Shown: in pieces, positions 45,980 through 55,087 of the stretch
Position numbering within the stretch: position 1 is the first letter of the stretch
Layout: each line of letters starts with the position of its first letter
Assembly: GCF_013373365.1 (NCBI RefSeq)
Contig: NZ_CP035925.1
Span: forward strand, 1,488,001-1,552,000
DNA length: 64,000 nucleotides
Direction of reading: 5' to 3'
Source of the DNA: Lentibacillus sp. CBA3610
Lineage (GTDB): Bacteria; Bacillota; Bacilli; Bacillales; Amphibacillaceae
Translations under genes and position numbers: made by a program
Notes under the pieces: generated by a model
Databases searched by the model: none
The model's input: only the letters and a program-made list of their open reading frames with translations
What the model was told of the DNA's origin: nothing

Positions 45980-46561
45980 TTAAGGGACTTGTATATCCTC
46001 CTTTAATGAATCAAGGGTTTTTTCGCCAATGCCCGACACATCCAGTAAATCTTCCTCGGTTTCGAAAATCCCATTTTCATCACGGTATTGAATGATAGCT
46101 GCTGCTTTGGACGGGCCGATTCCGTTCAATTGTTCAATTTCTTCCTGTGTTGCATAGTTAATCCTCACTTTGTCATCCCCGTTGCCACCGGGTGAAGAAC
46201 CGGAAACCTGCTCACCCATTTTCGGAATCATAATAATCATTTCATCTTGAACTTTTTGAGCCAGATTAACCATGGATTGGTCTGCATCCTCTGTGAAACC
46301 GCCAGCCATTTGAATGACATCATTAACACGTGATTCAGACTCGATTTCATATACACCCGGTGTCGCTACTTCCCCTTTCACATCCACCATCACGATGGCC
46401 GGTGCCTGCTCTTTCTCATTCAATGAATCAGGTTGCTCTTCCTGATTCTGATTTATTTGGGAAACATTTTCATCTGCATCATCATGGTTAAGAAATAAAA
46501 AAGCGGCAATCACGATAGCAATCACAATCGGAAATAAATATTTCTTGAATGGTTCAAACAA
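45980..46561 (-). CDS. comEA: Competence DNA receptor ComEA
   Basis: Membrane-anchored double-stranded DNA receptor. One N-terminal helix (8-25) is followed by an acidic Asn/Gln-rich linker (26-55), an SLBB/oligomerisation domain (about 56-115, AIVMVDVKGEVATPGVYEI) and tandem helix-hairpin-helix motifs (about 130-193, ATQEEIEQLNGIGPSKAAAI and LLDVSGIGEKTLDSLK). 193 residues. First gene of the comE operon. The divergent comER gene found upstream in B. subtilis is absent here. Confidence 0.95.
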   Translation of the reverse strand: MFEPFKKYLFPIVIAIVIAAFLFLNHDDADENVSQINQNQEEQPDSLNEKEQAPAIVMVDVKGEVATPGVYEIESESRVNDVIQMAGGFTEDADQSMVNLAQKVQDEMIIMIPKMGEQVSGSSPGGNGDDKVRINYATQEEIEQLNGIGPSKAAAIIQYRDENGIFETEEDLLDVSGIGEKTLDSLKEDIQVP

Positions 46562-46804
46562 TTTGGGGTCACATCCTTTGGGGAAATCAGGGGTAAGAAA
46601 AACATAGCTGCTGCCTCGTCTTTCCAGAAGCCAGAAGTAAGAGGCCGGATTGGGTGAAAACGGCGAGAGCTGATTTTATTTAAATTACATACTTTCTTTT
46701 CGATTGAAAAAAACCGGTGTACAAATGATAAAGGTCTACATATTTGAAGCCTATACCATAACTATTCGACATCGTTTGGCAAAATCCTCCCTCAAAAAAT
46801 AAAA
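46562..46804. other. Gap between yqeM and comEA
   Basis: No gene seen. It should hold the comEA promoter, expected to need ComK, but I could not identify a convincing pair of AAAA-N5-TTTT boxes. A segment near 46613-46660 (TCGTCTTTCCAGAAG, AGAGGCCGGA) resembles the sequence upstream of glyQ near 12640-12665. Confidence 0.4.
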
Positions 46805-46827
46805 GATCGGAAAAAATTATTCCGATC
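46805..46827 (-). terminator. Terminator overlapping the yqeM stop
   Basis: GATCGGA (46805-46811) and TCCGATC (46821-46827) with additional A/T pairs, followed on the minus strand by TTTTATTTTTT. Ends the yqeG-to-yqeM gene string. Confidence 0.8.
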
Positions 46828-47566
46828 GTTTGACAGCAGTTATGAAAATCCGTTCAGCATCTTCATTAATATAATGATGCGGTGAAAAATCACCGGCTAA
46901 ATGCTGAAGGTCAAATCCGTTTTCATTTAGTAACCGTTTATAAAATTCGATGGGAAATGTGCATTGATGGTGCAACTCATCAAAACGGGAATATTTGTTA
47001 TCATCCGCAACGAAAAATGTTAAATCATGATACATCTCCCCTTGTCGGTCGCCCTCAACACAAAACCATATGTAAGAAATATCATCATAGACTTCAGCAA
47101 ACGTCTGGTTCACCATATTATTCCTGGCGTGATAGAGTGAATGGACATCGAAAATGAATATACCACCAGGTTTTAATATATTGGCTGTATTGGCAAACAC
47201 AGTACGCAGCGCATCTTCTTCCGTTATATAATTTATGACATCACAGTAACTGATCGCCATATCCTGGTTTTCAATACCGGTCAAGTCAAGGAGATTTTGC
47301 TGCAGCCATTGAACCGGGATTTTTTCATTGCTTGCACGCTGTTCTGCAATGCTGAGCATATCACTGGAATAGTCCACACCAATCATCTGATAACCTGACC
47401 GGGCCAGCCGTGTTGTAATTTGACCTGTTCCGCAGCCTAAATCGGCTATTGAAACAACCGATTTCCCGAACTGTTGAATCATCGTCTCGGTAAAGAAGCG
47501 CCATTTATCGTAAGGGGCATCCTGCATGAGCTGATCATAATAATGTGCCATTTGCTGATAAGCCAT
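46817..47566 (-). CDS. yqeM: Class I SAM-dependent methyltransferase YqeM
   Basis: Methyltransferase of unknown substrate, 249 residues. The SAM-binding motif I DLGCGTGQITTRLA is near residues 41-54, with IGVDYSSDMLSIAEQR as motif II. It is the last gene of a tightly packed string (yqeG-yqeH-aroE-yhbY-nadD-yqeK-rsfS-yqeM), beginning 5 bp after the rsfS stop, so a link to ribosome or tRNA biology is plausible but unproven. Confidence 0.88.
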   Translation of the reverse strand: MAYQQMAHYYDQLMQDAPYDKWRFFTETMIQQFGKSVVSIADLGCGTGQITTRLARSGYQMIGVDYSSDMLSIAEQRASNEKIPVQWLQQNLLDLTGIENQDMAISYCDVINYITEEDALRTVFANTANILKPGGIFIFDVHSLYHARNNMVNQTFAEVYDDISYIWFCVEGDRQGEMYHDLTFFVADDNKYSRFDELHHQCTFPIEFYKRLLNENGFDLQHLAGDFSPHHYINEDAERIFITAVKRSE

Positions 47567-47571
47567 TTTAA

Positions 47572-47928
47572 CTACCTGCTATCGGTAAGATGGAGTTCGA
47601 CTTTGGATGCATCGCCCCATAACCGTTCCAGATTGTAATAATGGCGTTCGTCTTTATGAAACACATGACAGACGATATCATCCAAATCAACTAAAATCCA
47701 GCGTGCCTGTTCAAAGCCTTCCATGCGCTTCACTTGAATATCCGTTTCATCCATCGACTCCTTAATTGCCCTTGCAATCGCCTGCACCTGCCGCTCATTA
47801 CCCCCATGACAAATAAGAAAATAATCAGCCATTAGCGAAACATCCTGCATATTCAAAGCAACAATATCTTCTGCTCGTTTATCATCACATGCGCGTGCAA
47901 TTACTTGAATGATTTCTTTATTGTCCAT
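47572..47928 (-). CDS. rsfS: Ribosome silencing factor RsfS
   Basis: Binds ribosomal protein uL14 and prevents subunit joining when nutrients are scarce. The family segments ALNMQDVSLMADYFLICHG and RWILVDLDDIVCHVF are clear. The ATG at 47926-47928 (MDNKEIIQV) gives 118 residues, the family length, with GGAGG 11 bases upstream; an ATG six codons earlier sits on that binding site. The gene overlaps the end of yqeK by 11 bp, so translation is coupled. Confidence 0.94.
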   Translation of the reverse strand: MDNKEIIQVIARACDDKRAEDIVALNMQDVSLMADYFLICHGGNERQVQAIARAIKESMDETDIQVKRMEGFEQARWILVDLDDIVCHVFHKDERHYYNLERLWGDASKVELHLTDSR

Positions 47929-48505
47929 GAATGTTATTACCTCCATTTATTCGTAATGTTAAATCATTATATGCGTGAAACGTGTCCGGATAGACGGTCA
48001 CATGTTTTCCGACAAGAAATTGAATCGTATTCCTGAGAGCCATCCAAGCGGCGCGGTTTAAGTCCGTTTTTGCCGTACTTCTTACTTCTTCTACACCGGG
48101 GAAAGATCTTCCCGGCTCAATATAATCCGCGACAAATAGAATAGTCTCCATTTTACTCATGCCAGCCCTGCCTGTTGTATGATAGCGTATGGCGTTTCGT
48201 ATGTCCGGATCTGTCACACCATGTTCCTGCTTGATGATGACAGATGCCGCCGGACCATGCCATAATTCGTGATGGTAATCAATCAGGTCATTCGGAAGTT
48301 CACTTTCTTCAATAATCTGTTTCATTTTATCGAGCGGAAAGTACTTGGCATAATCATGCAAAATCGCTGCCAACCTCACTTTTTCAACGTCTTCATCATA
48401 TATTCCTGCAAGTTCTTCAGCTGTTTCAGCCACTCTGAGTGTATGGTCAAATCTTTCCTGTTTAAGATGTGGCTTCACAATACTGATTGCTTCATCTGTC
48501 TTCAT
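47918..48505 (-). CDS. yqeK: HD-domain hydrolase YqeK (Ap4A hydrolase family)
   Basis: HD-superfamily enzyme; characterised YqeK proteins symmetrically hydrolyse diadenosine tetraphosphate to ADP. The metal-binding residues are in RFDHTLRVAETA, AAILHDYAKYF and HHELWHGPAA. 195 residues. It overlaps nadD by 14 bp and rsfS by 11 bp in the conserved nadD-yqeK-rsfS cluster. Since Ap4A arises from aminoacyl-tRNA synthetases, the context fits translation-linked nucleotide clean-up. Confidence 0.92.
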   Translation of the reverse strand: MKTDEAISIVKPHLKQERFDHTLRVAETAEELAGIYDEDVEKVRLAAILHDYAKYFPLDKMKQIIEESELPNDLIDYHHELWHGPAASVIIKQEHGVTDPDIRNAIRYHTTGRAGMSKMETILFVADYIEPGRSFPGVEEVRSTAKTDLNRAAWMALRNTIQFLVGKHVTVYPDTFHAYNDLTLRINGGNNIHGQ

Positions 48506-49061
48506 ATAATTGCTTCTCCTTCAAGTAATTCTCAACTTTCTCAGGCACCATATATATAATCGAACGATTATGTGCAAGCCTTCGTTTTATCTCAGTTGAA
48601 GAAATTTCAATGAGCGGAGCATCAACTTCGGTAACTTGATACTCACTTTTTAAATCATATCCTTTTCGCTTAACCCCTATAAACCTGACCATATTGACAA
48701 GTTCAGCAATATGATGCCAGCGTGGCAGGTACTCGACCATATCAGCACCGATTATAAAATAAAAAACGGCATCAGGATGCTCTTTCTTTAACAGCTTCAT
48801 TGTATCAAATGTATATGATTTCCCTAAACGATTCACTTCTATCGTTTCAACTTTGAAATGGGGATTTCCGGCAACTGCTCTCTCTGCCATTTCAACGCGA
48901 TCTAATGTCTCGGCTACTGCCTTTTGTTTGTGCGGGGGTTCATGAGACGGCATAAACCATACTTCATCCAGGTCCATGGACTCACGAACTTCTTCAGCAA
49001 TCATTAAGTGACCGATATGAGGGGGGTCGAATGTACCGCCTAATATACCAATATGTTTCAT
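48492..49061 (-). CDS. nadD: Nicotinate-nucleotide adenylyltransferase
   Basis: Transfers AMP from ATP to NaMN, making deamido-NAD in NAD biosynthesis. The nucleotidyltransferase signature GGTFDPPHIGH is at residues 8-18 and the second motif, ISSTEIKRRL, is near 152-161. 189 residues, standard size. Located 23 bp downstream of yhbY. Confidence 0.95.
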   Translation of the reverse strand: MKHIGILGGTFDPPHIGHLMIAEEVRESMDLDEVWFMPSHEPPHKQKAVAETLDRVEMAERAVAGNPHFKVETIEVNRLGKSYTFDTMKLLKKEHPDAVFYFIIGADMVEYLPRWHHIAELVNMVRFIGVKRKGYDLKSEYQVTEVDAPLIEISSTEIKRRLAHNRSIIYMVPEKVENYLKEKQLYEDR

Positions 49062-49084
49062 CGCAGTCTCCTTTTTTCCTCGCT

Positions 49085-49375
49085 TTAAGGAAGCTGAATA
49101 CGTTTATTCTCTTCAGACGCTTTATACAATACAATCATATGGCCGATAATCTGAACAACTTCCGCGCCGGTTCCGGCCGAAAGCTGCTCAGAAACCGTGT
49201 GTTTATCTTCCATACAATTCTGCAGGATACTGACTTTAAGCAATTCTCTCTTCTCAAGGGCTTCATTAATTTGCTGAATCATATTATCATTAACCCCTGT
49301 TTTGCCCACCTGAAAAATCGGCTTTAAATGATGGGCTTCGGAACGTAAATAGCGTTTTTGTTTTCCTGTTAGCAT
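49085..49375 (-). CDS. yhbY: RNA-binding protein YhbY (CRM domain)
   Basis: Single CRM-domain protein of 96 residues that associates with pre-50S ribosomes. The sequence LTGKQKRYLRSEAHHLKPIFQVGKTG contains the conserved CRM loop, followed by RELLKVSILQNC and VQIIGHMIVLYK. It starts 2 bp after the aroE stop and precedes nadD. Confidence 0.94.
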   Translation of the reverse strand: MLTGKQKRYLRSEAHHLKPIFQVGKTGVNDNMIQQINEALEKRELLKVSILQNCMEDKHTVSEQLSAGTGAEVVQIIGHMIVLYKASEENKRIQLP

Positions 49376-49377
49376 TA

Positions 49378-50229
49378 TTATCTTCCTTCCAATATAGATT
49401 GTAATGGCTGCTCCATATCATCAGCCGGCACCTTTTTGCCCGTCCAAATTTCAAATGCATACCGGGCTTGATACAAAAGCATCGTATGCCCGTAATGAAT
49501 CGCTGCACCACTTTGATCAGCATCATGTAAAAATTGTGTTTTAATCGGTTGATAAACAATATCACTGACAATACTGGTGTTATCGATTTGTTCCAATGAA
49601 AGGATCGTATCGTTAACATTCGGTTTCATCCCGACATTCGTCGTTTGGATAATCAAATCATAATGATTAAGTTTTGCTTCGGCTTCTTCCAATGACAAAA
49701 TTGACGTATTCATTTCCGAGTCACCTGATACAGCAATCGATTCTGCACTCGATTGTGTCCGGTTGGCAATATCAATTCGTGTGAAACCTGTTATGGACAA
49801 ACTTTTGAATATACCCCGTGCTGCACCACCGGCTCCAATGATTAGTATGTTACAATGATTATTCTTAAAAATAGATGGATGATGGTGTCGCAAACTCGTA
49901 ACATAGCCTATACCATCTGTATTGTAACCGATCCATTTCCCATTTTGCTGTACAACTGTATTAACGGCCCCAATTTCTTGAGCTGCAGCATCTAATTCAT
50001 CAAGAAAAGGTATGATTTGTTTTTTATAAGGGACAGTCACATTAAACCCATCGAACTGACTGTCCATGATATCCTGAAGTGCTTTTTCAAACGAATCTTT
50101 CGGGTCTATCTCCAATGTTAAATATTCCCCTGATAGTTCAGCCTTATTTAGAAAATGCCGGTGAATCCATGGTGACAGTGAGTGCTTAACAGGGAAACCG
50201 ATCAAACCTAATTTATACTGCAATTGCAT
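49378..50229 (-). CDS. aroE: Shikimate dehydrogenase
   Basis: NADPH-dependent reduction of 3-dehydroshikimate to shikimate in aromatic amino-acid synthesis. The substrate-binding segment FPVKHSLSPWIH is at residues 12-23 and NVTVPYKK near 63-70 carries the catalytic lysine; the Rossmann motif IIGAGGAARGI is near 126-136. 283 residues. It lies between yqeH and yhbY, its usual place in Bacillaceae. Confidence 0.94.
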   Translation of the reverse strand: MQLQYKLGLIGFPVKHSLSPWIHRHFLNKAELSGEYLTLEIDPKDSFEKALQDIMDSQFDGFNVTVPYKKQIIPFLDELDAAAQEIGAVNTVVQQNGKWIGYNTDGIGYVTSLRHHHPSIFKNNHCNILIIGAGGAARGIFKSLSITGFTRIDIANRTQSSAESIAVSGDSEMNTSILSLEEAEAKLNHYDLIIQTTNVGMKPNVNDTILSLEQIDNTSIVSDIVYQPIKTQFLHDADQSGAAIHYGHTMLLYQARYAFEIWTGKKVPADDMEQPLQSILEGR

Positions 50230-50239
50230 CCTCTCCCCC

Positions 50240-51340
50240 CTAGATAAAGGATTTTCTTAATGACACCTGTACACCTTTCGGGCTATGTGCTTTAACCGTA
50301 ATACCACCCTCGGGCACTGTCACCCATCCGAGCCCGGGAAAGACAATGTCGGTTTTTTCATGCTGCAATCGGAATGTACGCTCTGTAAGTTCTGGTATTT
50401 TTTCAAGCGTGTCGTGGCCTGGTGGCGACAAAAGCCCGCCTCGATGTTCGTTTAACAGATTATCCGCGTTTTTCAATTTGGTCCGGTGAATGGCCAACTC
50501 ATTCGAAAAATAACAAACAAACGATTGCCTTTCCCCTTTAACGAAATCAAGACGTGCAAGCCCGCCAAAATAAAGGGTTTGCTGGTTATTCAGCTGATAA
50601 ACCCTTGGCTTGATTTCTTTTTTTGGGGTAATGAGTTTCAAATCGTGATCCGAAACATAATGTGCCATCTGCTTTCGGTTAACGATGCCGGGTGTATCAA
50701 TTAGCGCCGTATCATCATCAAGCGGAATTTCAATAAAACCTAAGGTCGTGCCGGGAAAATAGGAAGTTGTGATCGCATCCTTCGTTCCGGTTGTCTTTTG
50801 GATTAATTTATTAATGAACGTGGATTTTCCGACATTTGTCATTCCCACGATATAAACGTCTTTCCCGTTTCGGTATTCTTCAATTGCCTCAGTCAGACCA
50901 GACATTCCATGGCCTTTTACGGATGAAATCAGATAAACGGCCTCAACGGATATACCTGCCTCTTTTGCAGCTGTTCGAAGCCATTTGGTCAATTTATTGT
51001 GGTTTGTCGACTTTGGCAATAAATCCATTTTATTCGCTGCCAAAATAACCTTTTTATTGCCGACGATACGAGGCAGGCTTTCAATCATAGTCCCATCTAC
51101 ATCAAAAATATCAACTAAGTGAACCACAAGACCCTCTTGATCCCGAATTTGACTGATCATCTTCAAAAAATCATCATCCGTCATGGAAACATCCTGTATG
51201 TCATTATAATGTTTAAGACGAAAACAGCGCTGACATAAAACCGTTTCTTTTTCTGCTGCTGCTTTTGGTGTATATCCGGCTCTATCCGGATCAGTCGTTT
51301 GGATAGAAACACCACAGCCTTGACAAATTAGTTCTTCCAT
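50240..51340 (-). CDS. yqeH: Circularly permuted ribosome biogenesis GTPase YqeH
   Basis: GTPase needed for 30S assembly. It has an N-terminal treble-clef zinc finger (C6, C9 and the CQRC pair near 34-37) and a circularly permuted G domain in order G4 (NKMDLLPKS), G5, G1 (VGMTNVGKSTF near 166) and G3 (DTPG), followed by a C-terminal domain. The ATG at 51338-51340 with GGGAGG seven bases upstream gives 366 residues; the ATG two codons earlier overlaps that site. Its start overlaps the yqeG end region. Confidence 0.94.
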   Translation of the reverse strand: MEELICQGCGVSIQTTDPDRAGYTPKAAAEKETVLCQRCFRLKHYNDIQDVSMTDDDFLKMISQIRDQEGLVVHLVDIFDVDGTMIESLPRIVGNKKVILAANKMDLLPKSTNHNKLTKWLRTAAKEAGISVEAVYLISSVKGHGMSGLTEAIEEYRNGKDVYIVGMTNVGKSTFINKLIQKTTGTKDAITTSYFPGTTLGFIEIPLDDDTALIDTPGIVNRKQMAHYVSDHDLKLITPKKEIKPRVYQLNNQQTLYFGGLARLDFVKGERQSFVCYFSNELAIHRTKLKNADNLLNEHRGGLLSPPGHDTLEKIPELTERTFRLQHEKTDIVFPGLGWVTVPEGGITVKAHSPKGVQVSLRKSFI

Positions 51341-51342
51341 TC

Positions 51343-51858
51343 TCATTCCTCCCAGGTTATCTTACCCTTCTTACGCATATAACTTAATACTCGCCGTTCA
51401 ATTTTCCGGTTAAACTGAGTAACTTTTCCATCGGTCTCGACAATAGGAACAACAAGTATTGTATAAAAACCTGCAAGATTGCCGCCAAGTACATCTGTTA
51501 AGACCTGGTCCCCTATGACAACAATTTCGTCTTTAGTCAACTCCATTTTTTTTGCAACCCGTTTAAATGCGTATCTCAATGGTTTTCTGGCACTGAAGAC
51601 AAATGGCGTATCGAGTGGCTCGGAAAAAATCTTTACCCGCTCCATTTTATTATTCGATATAATCGTCACTTTAATGTTATGTTCTTTCATCCGTTTGAAC
51701 CATTCAATAACTTCCGGAGTTGCATCGGCAACATCCCAGGCAACTAAAGTGTTATCCAAGTCAGTTATTATCCCTTTAATTTTTTTCGCTTTTAACGATT
51801 CCGGATGAATATCAAAAATGCTATTCACATGTTCGTTTGGCAACAAGTAATTCAGCAA
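51343..51858 (-). CDS. yqeG: HAD-superfamily phosphatase YqeG
   Basis: YqeG subfamily IIIA HAD phosphatase, 171 residues; related to PGP phosphatase (Gep4-like) enzymes, substrate in bacteria uncertain. The catalytic motif TDLDNTLVAWD is near residues 33-43, motif II TIISNNK near 76 and motif IV IGDQVLTDVLGG near 117. First gene of the yqeG-yqeM string. The region upstream is the DnaA-box cluster and divergent sda promoter. Confidence 0.92.
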   Translation of the reverse strand: MLNYLLPNEHVNSIFDIHPESLKAKKIKGIITDLDNTLVAWDVADATPEVIEWFKRMKEHNIKVTIISNNKMERVKIFSEPLDTPFVFSARKPLRYAFKRVAKKMELTKDEIVVIGDQVLTDVLGGNLAGFYTILVVPIVETDGKVTQFNRKIERRVLSYMRKKGKITWEE

Positions 51859-52050
51859 CTTTACACCTCTTACTCCATTATTAAGTTTATTCTATCAGGC
51901 TTTTTTCATATTGATATAAATAACAATCAATACTATAAGTTCATCTTATAATAACTTTCCATCATAGAAAAGATATTCCATATGAAAACAGCCGTCAAGT
52001 AACAGGTATTATACCAGGAAACGTTCGACATTTTCTTTCATTATTCGATT

Positions 52051-52149
52051 TGTGGATAACTTTATACACAAAATCCACAGCGAAACATCAACATTTTTCG
52101 CCTGTTTTTCCCATTTATACACAAGTTATCTACAACCGCCTGTAGATAG
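52051..52149. promoter_or_regulatory. DnaA-box cluster between yqeG and sda
   Basis: Within 100 bp lie TGTGGATAA (52051-52059, exact box on the minus strand), TTATACACA (52062-52070 and 52115-52123), TTATCTACA (52126-52134), TGTAGATAG (52141-52149) and a weaker AAATCCACA (52071-52079). They lie directly upstream of the sda promoter. In B. subtilis DnaA binds a cluster at this same locus and adjusts sda transcription when replication initiation is perturbed. Confidence 0.85.
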
Positions 52150-52157
52150 TTATTATC

Positions 52158-52186
52158 TTGTTCTCTTATCTATTTCGTGATAAATT
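52158..52186 (+). promoter_or_regulatory. Sigma-A promoter of sda
   Basis: TTGTTC (52158-52163), 17 bp spacer, TAAATT (52181-52186); start near 52193, about 50 bp before the sda ATG and just downstream of the DnaA boxes. Confidence 0.65.
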
Positions 52187-52243
52187 ATTACCAATCAACG
52201 TGATACAAACCTTGAAGTTCAAATAGTTGGGAGGGCTATATTC

Positions 52244-52390
52244 ATGAAGTATTTATCTGACGAGTTGCTGGTGGAATCCTATCATAAAGCAAATGAATTA
52301 AATTTAAGCCCTGATTTTCTCTTATTGATTGAAAAGGAAATTAAACGCAGAGATTTATGGCATAAAATTAAATTTGGAATACATGGTTAA
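52244..52390 (+). CDS. sda: Sporulation checkpoint inhibitor Sda
   Basis: 48-residue inhibitor of the histidine kinases (KinA type) that feed the sporulation phosphorelay; it blocks sporulation when DNA replication is disturbed. [20 protein letters not shown] and the [11 protein letters not shown] helix match the Sda helical hairpin. The ATG follows TTGGGAGGGCTATATTC. It lies next to yqeG and behind a DnaA-box cluster, the same arrangement as in B. subtilis, which supports replication-linked control. A weak terminator follows. Confidence 0.92.
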   Translation: MKYLSDELLVESYHKANELNLSPDFLLLIEKEIKRRDLWHKIKFGIHG

Positions 52391-52401
52391 CTCTAACCGG
52401 A

Positions 52402-52451
52402 AAGGTGGTGCCCGTACAGGAGATTAATCCGTTCGAGTACCTTCTTTTTTT
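52402..52451 (+). terminator. Possible terminator after sda
   Basis: AAGGT (52402-52406) can pair with ACCTT (52439-52443) around a long loop with internal pairing, followed by CTTTTTTTA. The stem is short, so this is tentative. Confidence 0.4.
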
Positions 52452-52678
52452 ATTCAGGCAACATTGTAATTACTCCAATTATATTATAATCCCCCGCTTT
52501 TTGACATAAAAATTTTTAATCAATTCACCGTATTTCTTCCTATTTAATAAGCAGAATAATAATAGCGTTACCGGAGATTTCTTACATGCAAACCGCTCTA
52601 AAATACGTTATAATAACAAATTGATTGCACATATAACCGTGATAATTTTCATTTACAGTTTTATAGGAGGTATTCCAC
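52452..52678 (+). promoter_or_regulatory. Upstream region of the mrp operon
   Basis: AT-rich, no gene. TTGATT (52621-52626), 16 bp, TAATTT (52643-52648) is a possible promoter; TTATAATAA at 52610-52618 is another -10 candidate. AGGAGG at 52665-52670 is the mrpA ribosome binding site. Confidence 0.35.
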
Positions 52679-55087
52679 TTGACGATTTTACACTGGGCGA
52701 CATTATCTCCCTTTTTATTTGCCCTGCTGATTCCAATGCTTTATAAATATATAAAACGAATACATACAGGATGGTTTGTGCTCATAGTCCCACTTGTTTT
52801 ATTTATTTATTTTCTATCCTTTCTGCCGGTAACATCATCAGGCGGGTCAGTCAATCAGACCTTAAACTGGGTTCCTTCACTCGGAATTAATTTCAATCTT
52901 TACGTGGATGGTTTAAGTCTGCTATTCGCCTTATTAATCACCGGTATTGGCACATTAGTCGTGCTTTACTCGATATATTATTTGTCAAAAGGAACTGAAA
53001 AACTGAATAATTTCTATGTTTATTTAATGATGTTCATGGGTGCAATGCTGGGTATTGTCTTATCTGACAACATCATTGTTATCTACGTATTCTGGGAAGT
53101 TACAAGTATTGCCTCTTCACTGTTAATCAGCTACTGGTTCTACCGTAAAAAATCAATTGATGGTGCCGTAAAATCCATGCTGATTACAGTTTTTGGCGGT
53201 CTTTCCATGCTTGGGGGATTTTCCCTGCTATATGTTATCAGCGGTACCTTCAGTATTCGTGAACTGATTGCAAATGCAGATATGATAGCTGAAAGCAGCC
53301 TGTTTTTGCCTGCAATGCTGCTTGTTCTGCTCGGCGCCTTTACAAAATCGGCCCAATTTCCATTCCACATCTGGCTTCCGGATGCCATGGAAGCACCGAC
53401 ACCGGTCAGTGCATATCTTCATTCGGCAACAATGGTTAAGGCAGGTATTTACTTAGTCGCACGATTGACCCCTGTATTTGGCGGTTCTGCTGAGTGGTTT
53501 TGGATTATTTCCATCGCCGGTACTGTCACCTTGTTCTGGGGGTCGATTTCTGCAGTGAGACAAAAGGATTTAAAATCCCTATTGGCTTTTTCCACAATCA
53601 GCCAGCTTGGTCTCATCATGACGTTGCTGGGGCTGGGATCGGCTGCCTTCTATTACAGCGATGGAATGGAAGACTCCTTATATACAACAGCTGTTCTGGC
53701 AGCGGTATTCCATTTGGTAAACCACGCCACGTTTAAAGGCAGTTTATTTATGACTGCCGGGATTGTGGACCACGAGACGGGCACCAGGGATATTCGAAAA
53801 CTGGGCGGCTTGATGACCATCATGCCGATCACTGCTACGGTATCACTCGTCGGCTTGGCCTCAATGGCTGGTTTGCCGCCTTTTAACGGTTTTCTGAGTA
53901 AAGAACTTTTCTTACAGGCAACAGTGAATGTCGTATCATTTGACTTTTTCAATCTTGAAACATGGGGCGTTTTATTCCCTGTTTTCGCATTTGTTGCCAG
54001 TGTTTTGACATTCCTTTATTGCATTATCATGTTTGCTAAAGCCTTTACCGGAAAATTCAAACCCGAGAATTACGATGCCCATGTGCATGAAGCACCGTGG
54101 GGAATGCTTATCAGCCCTGTCATTCTCGGTTCATTGGTTATTATTTTCGGTTTATTCCCGAATATACTCTCTTCTTCCATCATTGAGCCTGCAATGGCAG
54201 CCATTATGCCGCATACTCAGGGTTTTGATGTCAAAATATCACACTGGCATGGCTGGTCCAGCCCGGCATTATGGATGACGATTGGTGTGATTGTATTTGG
54301 GCTGGGGTTATACATGTTAATGAATAAGTGGTCGCAAACATCATTTTACTTAAAGGAACGTGATCCATTAAATCAGGTTTATGATAATTGGTATGACGGT
54401 CTGGTAAAAGGTTCACAGACCGTAACAAGGATTCAGATGACCGGACTCTTGAGGGATTATATCGCCTACATGGCTATATTTATTGTGATGTTGCTTGGCT
54501 ATTCGATGATTCGTTATGATGCGTTTGCCATTGATACAGCACATGTATCAGAAGTCACACCATACATGTGGCTGCTTGTTCTTGCTTTTACTGCGGCGAC
54601 AATTGCTGTTCCGTTTATCAATAACCGTCTTACAGCTGTGATTGTCATCAGCGTCATTGGATTCTTACTGTCACTGTTCTTTGTGCAATTTAGGGCACCG
54701 GATTTGGCTCTGACGCAGCTGCTCGTCGAAACAGTTACGATTATATTATTTATGCTCGTTTTCCAGCGTTTGCCAAAGCTGAAAAAAGAGAAATCACGCC
54801 CCCGGTTTAAGCTTGTGAACCTTATCGTATCGATAGGTGTTGGCGGGATCTTTACGATGATCGCATTAAGTTCCTTTGCATTTGGAAGCGATGTGAACTA
54901 CGATTCCATAGCTGAGTACTTTATCGAGAATTCCAAAGAGTTAGCGGGCGGTTATAATATGGTTAACGTGATTCTGGTTGATTTTCGCGGATTGGATACA
55001 ATGCTTGAGATTCTGGTACTTGCCATTGCGGCACTGGGCGTCTATACCTTAATAAAACTCCGCCTTAAAGGGAGTGAAGATGTATGA
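52679..55087 (+). CDS. mrpA: Na+/H+ antiporter subunit A (MrpA)
   Basis: Largest subunit of the hetero-oligomeric Mrp antiporter, which expels Na+ in exchange for H+ and supports growth in alkali and salt. The 802 residues form about 20 membrane helices: a complex I NuoL/ND5-like core (about 60-480, with AMEAPTPVSAYLHSATMVKAG) and a C-terminal MrpB-like DUF4040 part (about 610-800, RAPDLALTQLLVETVTIIL). The start is TTG (52679-52681) behind ATAGGAGGTATTCCAC. First of seven overlapping genes. Confidence 0.95.
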   Translation: MTILHWATLSPFLFALLIPMLYKYIKRIHTGWFVLIVPLVLFIYFLSFLPVTSSGGSVNQTLNWVPSLGINFNLYVDGLSLLFALLITGIGTLVVLYSIYYLSKGTEKLNNFYVYLMMFMGAMLGIVLSDNIIVIYVFWEVTSIASSLLISYWFYRKKSIDGAVKSMLITVFGGLSMLGGFSLLYVISGTFSIRELIANADMIAESSLFLPAMLLVLLGAFTKSAQFPFHIWLPDAMEAPTPVSAYLHSATMVKAGIYLVARLTPVFGGSAEWFWIISIAGTVTLFWGSISAVRQKDLKSLLAFSTISQLGLIMTLLGLGSAAFYYSDGMEDSLYTTAVLAAVFHLVNHATFKGSLFMTAGIVDHETGTRDIRKLGGLMTIMPITATVSLVGLASMAGLPPFNGFLSKELFLQATVNVVSFDFFNLETWGVLFPVFAFVASVLTFLYCIIMFAKAFTGKFKPENYDAHVHEAPWGMLISPVILGSLVIIFGLFPNILSSSIIEPAMAAIMPHTQGFDVKISHWHGWSSPALWMTIGVIVFGLGLYMLMNKWSQTSFYLKERDPLNQVYDNWYDGLVKGSQTVTRIQMTGLLRDYIAYMAIFIVMLLGYSMIRYDAFAIDTAHVSEVTPYMWLLVLAFTAATIAVPFINNRLTAVIVISVIGFLLSLFFVQFRAPDLALTQLLVETVTIILFMLVFQRLPKLKKEKSRPRFKLVNLIVSIGVGGIFTMIALSSFAFGSDVNYDSIAEYFIENSKELAGGYNMVNVILVDFRGLDTMLEILVLAIAALGVYTLIKLRLKGSEDV

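Noticed and set aside
52395-52445. Possible T-box or second riboswitch after sda (GGTGGTGCCCG-like sequence)
   Set aside because: It lacks the T-box core AGGGTGGNACCGCG, a specifier stem and a regulated gene nearby; treated as a weak terminator.
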